64,000 nucleotides of DNA from Azospirillum picis. Its GTDB lineage: Bacteria > Pseudomonadota > Alphaproteobacteria > Azospirillales > Azospirillaceae. The DNA lies in contig NZ_JAGINO010000006.1 of assembly GCF_017876115.1 (NCBI RefSeq), positions 186,001 through 250,000 on the forward strand, written 5' to 3'. Numbering within the stretch: the stretch's first letter is position 1; each line of letters opens with the position of its first letter. Below are positions 20,011 to 28,818 of this stretch, piece after piece. A model generated the notes under the pieces. The model had not been told where the DNA came from and ran no database searches. It was given only the letters and a program-made list of their open reading frames with translations. The position numbers and the translations under genes were made by a program.

Positions 20011-20886
20011 TCATACCTCCCACAGGCGCGGCAGCCGCGTCGGCAGGCCGGCAGCCTCGGCGCGCAGGCCGGACCAGATCGCCGCATAGGCGCGGCGCAC
20101 GGCGCGGGCGTCGCCGCCCAGGATGCGGACGACCAGCAAGCCCTCGAAGGCGGTGGCACCGACGCGGGCGCCCTCCACCCGCTCGGCCAGGGCACGCACC
20201 GCCTCCAGATGCCGGCCGGCACCGGCGGCCGCATGCAGCAGCGTGGCGCAGGCGCCCGCCCCACCGAAGCCGGCGGGATGGGCGAGCGCCTCCGCGATGT
20301 CGTCCTCAAGATGCAGGGCGTCCGCCCAGATCAGCCGGCCGTCGCGCGCGACCTCCCAGGCATCGCGGATCAGGCCGCGGGTCACGGTCTCGCCGAAGGC
20401 GGCGCGGCCGAACACCAGCATCTCGCCGGCGACCGCCCGGCCGTCGCCCGACAGGTCGAGCTTCGTCAGCCGGCGCAGTCGGGCTCCTTCGAAGACGATC
20501 GCCTCCTGCGGCATCCACTCCAGCCAAGCGCCGTCCTCGACCGACACCGCGGTGTCGATGCGGCAGTCCTCGCCGGTGGAGCGGTAGACCTTCTCGGCCG
20601 CCTGGGTGGTCACCAGGGCCTTCGCCCCCGGTCCCGCCGACAGCGCGATGTCCATGCGGTCGCCCCCGACCATGCCGCCCGACGTGGTCGCGAGCACGGC
20701 GACCGGGAGGTCGCCGCGGCGCGGTGCCGGCATCAGGACCCGCAGCGGATCATGGTGATAGAGCGTCGCCAGCCGGGTCTCGCCATGGCGGTGCTCGAAC
20801 CGCACCGTCGCGGCCCCATGGACGGCGACCTTCTTCTCTTCGCGTCCCGCATTCCCCGGCCTGCCGGCCGCCAGCGTCTGAACCAA
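20011..20886 (-). CDS. ureD: Urease accessory protein UreD (UreH)
   Basis: UreD binds apo-urease and channels nickel together with UreF and UreG. Motifs in the 291-residue protein include TTSGGMVGGDRMDIAL, ALVTTQAAEKVYRS, AWLEWMPQEAIVFEGARL and GEMLVFGRAAFGE. The only plausible start is TTG 20886, which has GGGGGAG seven bases upstream; no in-frame ATG or GTG precedes the conserved region more closely. First gene of the urease structural cluster, 83 bp after a LuxR-type regulator gene on the same strand. Confidence 0.94.
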   Translation of the reverse strand: MVQTLAAGRPGNAGREEKKVAVHGAATVRFEHRHGETRLATLYHHDPLRVLMPAPRRGDLPVAVLATTSGGMVGGDRMDIALSAGPGAKALVTTQAAEKVYRSTGEDCRIDTAVSVEDGAWLEWMPQEAIVFEGARLRRLTKLDLSGDGRAVAGEMLVFGRAAFGETVTRGLIRDAWEVARDGRLIWADALHLEDDIAEALAHPAGFGGAGACATLLHAAAGAGRHLEAVRALAERVEGARVGATAFEGLLVVRILGGDARAVRRAYAAIWSGLRAEAAGLPTRLPRLWEV

Positions 20887-20969
20887 CCCCGCGCTCCCCC
20901 TGTCCGCGCCCGCTGCATCCGCGGGGCAGTCTGCCGGAAGCGGGGCCGTTCACGCAACGGCGCCGCCGG

Positions 20970-21686
20970 TCAGCCTTCGCCGGAAAAACAGCCGTGGCGG
21001 GCCGCGACCACGGCGACCTGGGTGCGGTTGCGCACGCCGAGCTTCTGCATGATGGCCCGGACATGCACCTTCACGGTCCCTTCGAGCACGCCCAGGCCAC
21101 GGGCGATCTCCTTGTTGGAATGGCCGGCCAGCAGAAGCTCGAAGACGTCGCGCTGGCGATCGGTCAGCCGGTCGAGGATGTCGTCGTGGCTGCGCGCAGC
21201 CTCCGCCAGGGCACCGTTCAGCACCGCCCGCGGCAGCGGCAGGAAGATGTCGCCGCTGAGCGCCAGGGAGATCGCGTGCTCGAGCACTTCCGGCGGGCTC
21301 GTCTTCAGCACATAGCCGCGTGCACCCATGCGGACGCTGTCGACGATGTCGGCCACCTCGTCGGAATTGGTCAGGATCAGCACCGGCACGTCGCCCAGCG
21401 CGTCCTTCAGCCGGCGCAAGCCGTCGTGCGCACTGTTCACCCCGGCCTCCTCGGGCCGCGGCGGTCCGGGATCGTACAACACCAGGGCCAGTTCGGGAGT
21501 GGTGCGGCCGACGGCGAGCGCCTCGTCCAGCGACCCGGCCTCCAGCACGCGCGCGTCGGGGCAGATTTCGCCGATGGACAGAGCGAAGCCGTGGCGCACC
21601 ATCGGCTGCTCGTCGACCACCAGAAAAATCCGCGTGGCATTGCCCGCGCTACGCGAACTGCCGCGCGCTTGAAGCTCGAACTCCAT
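20970..21686 (-). CDS. LuxR/NarL-family response regulator upstream of urease
   Basis: A 238-residue regulator: an N-terminal receiver domain (acidic VVDEQ near residue 24, probable phospho-acceptor Asp in LALVLYDPGPP, conserved Lys in VLKTSPPE) and a C-terminal LuxR-type helix-turn-helix (LTDRQRDVFELLLAGHSNKEIARGLG). The receiver has an unusual Pro-rich loop after the phospho-acceptor. It lies 83 bp upstream of ureD on the same strand, so it may control or be co-transcribed with the urease operon. Another regulator is divergent from it. No sensor kinase is adjacent. Confidence 0.85.
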   Translation of the reverse strand: MEFELQARGSSRSAGNATRIFLVVDEQPMVRHGFALSIGEICPDARVLEAGSLDEALAVGRTTPELALVLYDPGPPRPEEAGVNSAHDGLRRLKDALGDVPVLILTNSDEVADIVDSVRMGARGYVLKTSPPEVLEHAISLALSGDIFLPLPRAVLNGALAEAARSHDDILDRLTDRQRDVFELLLAGHSNKEIARGLGVLEGTVKVHVRAIMQKLGVRNRTQVAVVAARHGCFSGEG

Positions 21687-22068
21687 CGTGTCCCCTTATC
21701 CTCAGCGGACCGCTTTCCAGAAGGGCCAAGAACACCAAAAAACCCCAAACCGAAAGCGGTTCATTCGCGCCGTCCTATGGCGTCTCTACCTCGAAATATC
21801 GAACGATCCACGGTTCGATCAATTTCCAATGAAATGCCGTCTACTGCCTGTGACTTTCCTGTTCTCAGCTTGCGCCATTGGTTAATGAACCGTATAAATC
21901 ATTCCTACATGAAGCGTAAAGCCCGCTGTTCCGAACAACTTTGATCGAATTTTCCCTGTTCGGACTCTGTACGGGCCGGCCGGCTTGGACCGGCACTTTC
22001 ATGTGAGGAACCGGATAGGGGCGGACCCGCCGCCGCCCGGTGCCGGGTAGCCTTGCGGAGGACAATCG
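21687..22068. promoter_or_regulatory. AT-richer divergent regulatory region between two LuxR-type genes
   Basis: This 382-bp stretch is visibly richer in A/T than its surroundings, especially 21720-21960. It contains a perfect 7-bp inverted repeat ATCGAAC...GTTCGAT at 21798-21819 (8-bp spacer) and a TATAAAT sequence near 21894. It should carry both promoters; no coding sequence is supported. Confidence 0.5.
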
Positions 22069-22734
22069 ATGAAGACATGGAACGTGATGCTGGTGGACCA
22101 TGACCGCCTGTTCTCGGCGGCCCTTGCGACGCTGATCGGCGGTGGCCCTTTCCGGGTCAGTGCACATGCGGCCAGCGCCGACGACGCACTCGACGTCATT
22201 GCCGAGGGCAGCGAGCCGGACCTGATCGTCCTGGCGTTGCAGGACGGCATGCCGGAAGAGATCGCCGGAATACGCCGGCTGCGCGAAGGAACCTCGGCGC
22301 GGATCGCCGTGCTCGCCGACACCATCGCCGACCGCAGCTTGTCACAGTCGCTGAAGGCCGGGGCGGACGCCTACCTGAACAAGAGCATGTCGAGCGAAAG
22401 CCTGCTGCGGTCGCTCCGCCTGGTGATGCTGGGAGAGGTGGTGTATCCGACCCATGTCGCCGGCCTGCTGATGTCTGCGGTGAACGAGCGCCCGCACAGC
22501 CCGGCCCCGATCGCCGTGCCGCCAAGCAGCGACCTGTCGAAGCGCGAAGTGCAGATCCTGCGCTGCCTGCTGGCCGGACAGTCGAACAAGGCCATCGCGC
22601 GCAACCTGCACATCACGGAATCCACCGTGAAGATGCATTTCAAGAACGTGATGCGGAAGATCAACGCCCAGAACCGCACCCAGGCGGCCGTGTGGGCGAT
22701 CCAGAACGGCCTCTCGCCGCTGGTGACGGCGTAA
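22069..22734 (+). CDS. LuxR/NarL-family regulator with receiver lacking the phospho-acceptor Asp
   Basis: A 221-residue protein with a receiver-like domain (residues 4-120) and a LuxR-type helix-turn-helix (LSKREVQILRCLLAGQSNKAIARNLH). The receiver keeps the acidic pocket (VDHD) and the conserved Lys (LNKSM). The phospho-acceptor position in EPDLIVLALQDG, where NarL has LLDLNMP, is Ala56 and not Asp. It is therefore probably phosphorylation-independent or ligand-controlled. ATG 22069 follows a GCGGAGGA ribosome-binding site. Divergent from the regulator next to urease. Confidence 0.85.
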   Translation: MKTWNVMLVDHDRLFSAALATLIGGGPFRVSAHAASADDALDVIAEGSEPDLIVLALQDGMPEEIAGIRRLREGTSARIAVLADTIADRSLSQSLKAGADAYLNKSMSSESLLRSLRLVMLGEVVYPTHVAGLLMSAVNERPHSPAPIAVPPSSDLSKREVQILRCLLAGQSNKAIARNLHITESTVKMHFKNVMRKINAQNRTQAAVWAIQNGLSPLVTA

Positions 22735-22890
22735 CACGCCGGGTCTGGCCGGCGCCCGCCGAACGGCACGAGCGCCCTTCTCCCCCGCGGACGGCACGGT
22801 TCCGCCGCCATCCGGCACATTCTCCCTCGGCGCCGGGCCATGCGGCGGTGCCCTTGCGGTGCACCGCCTGCACCGCCCGTTCCCGGTCGC

Positions 22891-23463
22891 CTATTCCGCC
22901 GCGTGGCGGTGGCCGGTGTGACGGCCTTCGCAGAACTCCTCGATCATCTTGCGGCAGAAGGCCGGGATGTCATCCGGCTTGCGCGACGTGACGAGGCCGT
23001 GGTCGGTGACCACCTGCTCGTCCACCCAGGTCGCACCCGCGTTGCGCAGGTCGGTCTGGAGGGATGGCCAGGAGGTCATGCGCTTGCCGCGCACCCCGCC
23101 GGCGTCGATCAACGTCCAGGGGCCATGGCAGATCGCGGCGATCGGCCGGGCCGACGTGACGAAGCTCTTCACGAACTCGATCGCCTTCGGCTCCAGGCGC
23201 AGCGCATCGGGGTTGATCACGCCGCCCGGAAGCAGCAGCGCGTCGTAGCGCCCGGCATCGGTCTGGTCGAGCGTCACGTCCACGGCAACCTTGTCGCCAC
23301 GGTCATGGTGGTTCCAGCCCTGGATCTCGCCACCTTTCGGCGCGACCACATGCACGGTGGCGCCCGCATCGCGCAGGGCCTTCACCGGCTCCGTCAGTTC
23401 GACCTGCTCGAACCCGTCGGTGGCAAGAACGGCCACGGTCTTGCCGGTCAGCTTCTGGGCCAT
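22891..23463 (-). CDS. PfpI/DJ-1 superfamily protein (YhbO-like)
   Basis: A 190-residue type-1 glutamine-amidotransferase-like protein. The nucleophile elbow AAICHGPWTLID carries C112 and H113. An upstream Glu in VLATDGFEQVEL completes the typical DJ-1/PfpI site. E. coli YhbO and relatives have been described as stress-protective hydrolases or deglycases; the exact activity here is unknown. The start is ATG 23463 with GGAG nine bases upstream. It is divergent from the small secreted protein with an EcfG-like promoter. Confidence 0.85.
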   Translation of the reverse strand: MAQKLTGKTVAVLATDGFEQVELTEPVKALRDAGATVHVVAPKGGEIQGWNHHDRGDKVAVDVTLDQTDAGRYDALLLPGGVINPDALRLEPKAIEFVKSFVTSARPIAAICHGPWTLIDAGGVRGKRMTSWPSLQTDLRNAGATWVDEQVVTDHGLVTSRKPDDIPAFCRKMIEEFCEGRHTGHRHAAE

Positions 23464-23529
23464 GGAGAGGGTCTCCTTCGCGGTTGGTTTCCACCCCTGG
23501 CAACCGGATTAACCCTGGATGGTTCCTCG

Positions 23530-23554
23530 GGAACTCATCATCAATTCCCATGTT
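23530..23554 (+). promoter_or_regulatory. Candidate EcfG-type (general stress sigma) promoter
   Basis: GGAAC at 23530-23534 and TGTT at 23551-23554 are separated by 16 bp, matching the GGAAC-N16/17-CGTT pattern except for one base. It lies about 45 bp upstream of the secreted-protein gene. Confidence 0.5.
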
Positions 23555-23598
23555 GATTGTGACATACGAGACACACATCAGCGATGGGAGCCCGAATC

Positions 23599-23955
23599 AT
23601 GCGGTTCCAGACCATGCTGGCCGGCCTTGCGCTGGCCGCCACCCTGCCCTTTGCCATCCACGAGTCGGCGCTGGCCGCCGATCCGACGACCGATGACGAC
23701 TTGGTCGGCATCGAAGTGACCGGCGTGCACGGAGAGGAACTGGGCCAGATCGTTTCGGTCGCCCCGGCCGAGCGGGGCAGCGACGCCACCGTGCTGGTCG
23801 AGGCCAGCGGGATGCTGGACGTCGGCCACCGCTTCTTCACCGTCCACCGCTCGCAACTGGCGCCGGGCGAGGATGTCGACACGGTGACCTACAAGAAGAC
23901 CGCGAAGGACGTCATCCGCGCGATCCGCAACGACTCGCAGGTGGCCGAGCGCTGA
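23599..23955 (+). CDS. Small secreted PRC-barrel-like protein
   Basis: A 118-residue protein with a signal peptide (MRFQTMLAGLALAATLPFAI... ending near ALAAD). A compact beta-rich domain follows (LVGIEVTGVHGEELGQIVSV and VGHRFFTVHRSQL) and resembles a PRC-barrel. ATG 23599 is preferred over one 15 bp upstream because GGGAG lies eight bases before it. The promoter resembles those read by EcfG, so it may be a stress-induced envelope protein. No firm function. Confidence 0.7.
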   Translation: MRFQTMLAGLALAATLPFAIHESALAADPTTDDDLVGIEVTGVHGEELGQIVSVAPAERGSDATVLVEASGMLDVGHRFFTVHRSQLAPGEDVDTVTYKKTAKDVIRAIRNDSQVAER

Positions 23956-24022
23956 CGCGCCCGGCCCGCCCAGACTCGCGTCAGCCCTGCCTGTTCGGCC
24001 GAGGCTGACCAGGCCGGGCGCG
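23956..24022. terminator. Compound hairpin between convergent genes
   Basis: CGCGCCCGGCC (23956-23966) pairs with GGCCGGGCGCG (24012-24022), and inside it GTCAGCC pairs with GGCTGAC. The structure starts right after the secreted-protein stop and ends just before the DUF2948 gene stop, so it can serve both strands. No T-run. Confidence 0.55.
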
Positions 24023-24042
24023 GCGGATGGGCCGGGGCGGCA

Positions 24043-24561
24043 TCAAACGCCGCGGCGATCCTGGGGATGGTCCTGGGGATGGTCCGGGGAAGGCTCCGGC
24101 GCGGTGTCGTCGGGGTGGCACGGCCGGCAACCGGTCGGCCAGGGTTCGCCCAAATCCTCCACCATCACCCGCAGCGCCGTCCCCTCCAGCAGGACCCCGC
24201 CACCGCCGGCGAAGTTCAGGGTGATCCTGCCGCCTTCCGCCATTTCGATCGACAGCAGTTCAAGCAACTGGCCGCGGTTCTTGATGTCGAACCCGCGCAG
24301 CTTGGCTGCGGTCACGCCCTCGACCCGGACGCCGCAATGGACCCGCTCATAGGGAGCCAGATCATCGTCATCGGCGGTGGGGCCGGGACGTGGCTGATCG
24401 GCCGCTTCCCAGCGGAAGCGGTTGACCACCATGACGAACCGCTTGTCCGCGGGCTGGAAGCACATGTCGCCGACCGGCAGGATGGCATCCTGCAGGCAGG
24501 CGGAGACCACCTTCAGGTCCTCGGCATCCTCCGCGCGCAGGCGGATGGGGGTCATGGTCAT
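24043..24561 (-). CDS. DUF2948 family protein
   Basis: A conserved alphaproteobacterial protein of unknown function, 172 residues. RLRAEDAEDLKVVSACLQDAI, RFVMVVNRFRWE and LNFAGGGGVLLE are typical of DUF2948. The C-terminus ends in a short HPQDHPQD repeat. The gene follows murA by about 80 bp, an order common in alphaproteobacteria. The start is uncertain: ATGs at 24576, 24561 and 24555 all lie behind GGAGGT or GAGGT sequences because the region is a 15-bp tandem duplication. Confidence 0.8.
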   Translation of the reverse strand: MTMTPIRLRAEDAEDLKVVSACLQDAILPVGDMCFQPADKRFVMVVNRFRWEAADQPRPGPTADDDDLAPYERVHCGVRVEGVTAAKLRGFDIKNRGQLLELLSIEMAEGGRITLNFAGGGGVLLEGTALRVMVEDLGEPWPTGCRPCHPDDTAPEPSPDHPQDHPQDRRGV

Positions 24562-24640
24562 GGCACCTCCGGTCATGGCACCTCTCAGACGGGCGGAGGG
24601 TGGGTTTCCGCCGGCCGGTCCTGGCCTATTCCTTGCCGCC

Positions 24641-25933
<1,293 letters not shown>

Positions 25934-25979
25934 GAAACCTGAGCTTTCGCGGATACGCTGTGAATGAGGAAGGCGGCGG

Positions 25980-26534
25980 TCAGAGCCGCGGCAGGGTGAC
26001 GCCCCGCTGGCCCATGTATTTGCCCGACTTGTCGGCGTAGGAGACCTCGCAGACGCTGTCGCCCTTCAGGAACAGGAACTGGCAGAGGCCCTCGTTGGCA
26101 TAGACCTTGGCGGGCAGCGGCGTCGTATTGGAGATCTCCAGCGTGACGTGGCCTTCCCACTCCGGCTCCAGCGGGGTGACGTTCACGATCAGGCCGCAGC
26201 GCGCATAGGTGCTCTTGCCGAGGCAGATCACCAGCACGTCGCGGGGGATGCGGAAATACTCCACGGTGCGCGCCAGCGCGAAGCTGTTGGGCGGGATGAT
26301 GCAGACGTCGGTCTTGCGGTCGACGAAGCTGCCGCCGTCGAAGCGCTTCGGGTCGACGAGGGCGTTGTCGACGTTGGTGAAGATCTTGAACTCGTCGGCG
26401 ACCCGGGCGTCGTAGCCGTAGGACGACACGCCGTAGGAGATCACGCCTTCGCGCTTCTGGGTTTCGACGAAGGGCTCGATCATGCCCTTGGTCTCGGCCA
26501 TCTCGCGGATCCAGCTATCCGGCATGATGCCCAT
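25980..26534 (-). CDS. dcd: dCTP deaminase
   Basis: Dcd converts dCTP to dUTP, the main route to dTTP in many Gram-negative bacteria. The 184-residue protein contains [40 protein letters not shown] and [19 protein letters not shown] (with the catalytic Glu), and ends [16 protein letters not shown] 26534 is used, ten bases after AAGGAG. Confidence 0.96.
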   Translation of the reverse strand: MGIMPDSWIREMAETKGMIEPFVETQKREGVISYGVSSYGYDARVADEFKIFTNVDNALVDPKRFDGGSFVDRKTDVCIIPPNSFALARTVEYFRIPRDVLVICLGKSTYARCGLIVNVTPLEPEWEGHVTLEISNTTPLPAKVYANEGLCQFLFLKGDSVCEVSYADKSGKYMGQRGVTLPRL

Positions 26535-26696
26535 CGCGGGGGTACTCCTTGGCGTAACGATTGGATGGAGGGTCTTGAGGCTGGTTTGTAGCCGAGCGCG
26601 CGGCAAGGCTCAAGGAATCGACGCCCGCCCCCGGCGCATGGACGGTTCTTTATCACGGCACTGGTCACGCCCGCCGCCGCGGTTAGGCTGGCCGGC

Positions 26697-27128
26697 ATGA
26701 GCGACGATGCCATTCTGTCCGTGACGGACACCCCCGCCCCCGCCGACCTGGCCGGAATCCATGACGGCCTGCGCGCCTACAACGAGGCGTCGCTCGGCCG
26801 TGCCTACGACCGCCGCGATCTGGTGGCGAGCGCCCGCGCGCCGGACGGCAGGCTGAAGGGCGGGCTGGTCGGCTACACCAACTGGGAGTGGCTGTATGTC
26901 GACCTGCTGTGGGTCGACGACTCCGCCCGCGGCAGCGGGCTCGGCGGACGGCTGCTGGCGGCGGCGGAAGCCGAGGCGCGGACACGCGGCTGCCGCTGGT
27001 CGCGACTCTACACCTACGACTTCCAGGCACCGGCCTTCTACCCGAAGCAGGGGTACGAGGTGTGGGCCGAGATGGACGGCTACCCGCCGGGCCATCGCCA
27101 GATCTGGTTCAGGAAGTCGCTGGGGTAA
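26697..27128 (+). CDS. GNAT family N-acetyltransferase
   Basis: A 143-residue acetyl-CoA-dependent transferase. The A-motif LLWVDDSARGSGLGGRLLAAAEAEAR holds the acetyl-CoA pyrophosphate loop. RLYTYDFQAPAFYPKQGYEVWAEM is motif B. The substrate cannot be told. Single gene, convergent with the small protein gene at 27138 with only 9 bp between the stops. Confidence 0.88.
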   Translation: MSDDAILSVTDTPAPADLAGIHDGLRAYNEASLGRAYDRRDLVASARAPDGRLKGGLVGYTNWEWLYVDLLWVDDSARGSGLGGRLLAAAEAEARTRGCRWSRLYTYDFQAPAFYPKQGYEVWAEMDGYPPGHRQIWFRKSLG

Positions 27129-27137
27129 GGCGCCGCC

Positions 27138-27284
27138 CTACCCCTCTTCCCGCTCCCGCTGCCGGGCCTGCTCCTTGCGCTTGCGCAGGTTCTCGCGCAG
27201 TCGGGCGGCGAGGCGTTCGTCACGCCTGCCCGCCGGCTTCACCGGGGCCGGCGGGGTCTTCCCGGTGTCGACGGTGTCGTCCAT
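27138..27284 (-). CDS. Small basic conserved protein, 48 aa
   Basis: A short gene whose product starts MDDTVDTGKTPPAPVKPAGR and ends in a highly charged helix (RLAARLRENLRKRKEQARQR). Similar 45-60-residue proteins with an RLAAxLRxNLRxRK core occur widely in alphaproteobacteria; function unknown. It begins 22 bp after the stop of the 112-residue protein upstream and is probably co-transcribed. The conserved core and operon position argue for a real gene. Confidence 0.65.
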   Translation of the reverse strand: MDDTVDTGKTPPAPVKPAGRRDERLAARLRENLRKRKEQARQREREEG

Positions 27285-27306
27285 CGACGCGTCTCCGCCT
27301 GCGGCC

Positions 27307-27645
27307 TCAGTGGTCGGAATGATGCAGGATCTGGTCGCGCAAGCCGGTCTCGTAGCCGACGCCCTCGGCCGTCAGGATCGCGGCGCCGGGGGTGCGCTTG
27401 ACGATGCCCTTGCGCTCCAGGATGACCCAGACCGCCTCGTTCTGCAGGCCGGTGGCGTCCTTGGACGCGACGACGGCATGGCCGAGATGGAAATGGTTGC
27501 CGTGGGCATGCGGCAGGGCGGTGATCTGGAAAGCGCCCTCCTCGCCCTCCGCCGGCTTGTTCTCCAGCCGGGCGAGCTCCTGCAGCAGGGTCAGGGTGCG
27601 CAGTTGCAGCGGGTTCAGGTTCAGCGGGTTCTTCTTGGGGGCCAT
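27307..27645 (-). CDS. Conserved hypothetical protein, His-rich centre
   Basis: A 112-residue soluble protein without a recognised domain. It starts MAPKKNPLNLNPLQLRTLTL, a motif seen in Rhodospirillales proteins, and has a His-rich stretch ALPHAHGNHFHLGHAVV around residues 43-59, then a winged-helix-like AVWVILERKGIVKRTPGAAILTAEG. The ATG at 27645 is the only start near that conserved beginning. Divergent from the epimerase gene that opens the polysaccharide locus. Confidence 0.65.
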   Translation of the reverse strand: MAPKKNPLNLNPLQLRTLTLLQELARLENKPAEGEEGAFQITALPHAHGNHFHLGHAVVASKDATGLQNEAVWVILERKGIVKRTPGAAILTAEGVGYETGLRDQILHHSDH

Positions 27646-27813
27646 CGGGATGGGTCCATCGGTCCTGGTGTATCGCGGTCGCGCAGTAGACCGGTAGGGC
27701 CGAGCCCCTGTCAAGCGCGCGCAACCGGGCGCCACGGCGCGTGGAAGGAGGCTGGCGCGATGGTCGGGGCTGGGGCATAAGTCCGGCGGAACGGAGCAGA
27801 GGGGCTCGACAGC

Positions 27814-28797
27814 ATGACAATCCTCGTCACCGGCGCCGCCGGCTTCATCGGGTCGCACGTCGCGGCGGCGCTGCTCGACCGGGGCGAGGCCGTGCTCGGG
27901 CTCGACAACCTCAACGACTACTATGCGGTGGCGTTGAAGGAGGCCCGGCTCGCCAGGCTGCAAGGCCGGTCCGGCTTCCGCTTCGTCAAGGCGGACATCT
28001 CCGACCGCGCGGCGATCGAGGGGCTGTGGCCGCAAGTCGCGGACGTCACCGGGGTCGTCCATCTGGCCGCCCAGCCGGGCGTGCGCTATTCCATCGAGAA
28101 TCCCTACGCCTATGTCGACGCCAACGTGACCGGCCAGGTCACGCTGCTGGAGGCGGCGCGCCGCATGCCGGCGCTGCGGCATTTCGTCTATGCCTCGACC
28201 TCGTCGGTCTACGGCGCCAACCGCAAGATGCCCTTCTCCGTCGAGGATCGGGTGGACAGCCCGGTGTCGGTGTATGCCGCCACGAAGAAGGCGGCGGAGA
28301 TGCTGGCCTTCACCTACAGCCACCTCTACCAGCTTCCGATGACCGGCCTGCGCTTCTTCACCGTCTACGGTCCGTGGAGCCGTCCGGACATGGCGACCTG
28401 GCTGTTCGCCGACGCCATCACGGCCGGGCGGCCGATCCGCGTCTTCAACGGCGGGAAGATGAAGCGCGATTTCACCTACATCGACGACATCACCGCCGGC
28501 GTCCTGGCTGCGCTCGACCGTCCCGCCCCCCGGGATGCCGAAACCGGGGCCCCGCACCGCATCTTCAACCTCGGCAACAACCGCTGCGAGGACCTGATGC
28601 ATTTCATCGCCGTGCTGGAGCGGGCGATGGGGCGCGAGGCGGTCAAGGTGATGGAGCCGATGCAGGCCGGGGACGTGCCGGAAACCGCCGCCGACATCGA
28701 CCTGAGCCGGCAACTGCTCGGCTTCGAGCCGAAGACCCCGATCGAGGTCGGGCTTCCCCGCTTCGTCGAGTGGTACAAGGGCTACCACAAGGTCTGA
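27814..28797 (+). CDS. UDP-glucuronate 4-epimerase-like NAD-dependent epimerase
   Basis: A 327-residue extended short-chain dehydrogenase. It has the NAD loop TGAAGFIGSH, the DNLNDYYAVALKEARL signature typical of UDP-glucuronate epimerases (LspL/Cap1J type), catalytic S-S-V-Y and Y-x3-K (STSSVYGANRK, SVYAATKK) and RFFTVYGPWSRPDMA. Likely reaction: UDP-glucuronate to UDP-galacturonate for surface polysaccharide. First plus-strand gene of the glycan locus; the next gene starts 21 bp later. Confidence 0.85.
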   Translation: MTILVTGAAGFIGSHVAAALLDRGEAVLGLDNLNDYYAVALKEARLARLQGRSGFRFVKADISDRAAIEGLWPQVADVTGVVHLAAQPGVRYSIENPYAYVDANVTGQVTLLEAARRMPALRHFVYASTSSVYGANRKMPFSVEDRVDSPVSVYAATKKAAEMLAFTYSHLYQLPMTGLRFFTVYGPWSRPDMATWLFADAITAGRPIRVFNGGKMKRDFTYIDDITAGVLAALDRPAPRDAETGAPHRIFNLGNNRCEDLMHFIAVLERAMGREAVKVMEPMQAGDVPETAADIDLSRQLLGFEPKTPIEVGLPRFVEWYKGYHKV

Positions 28798-28818
28798 CCA
28801 TCCGGGGCCTGCGCCATC

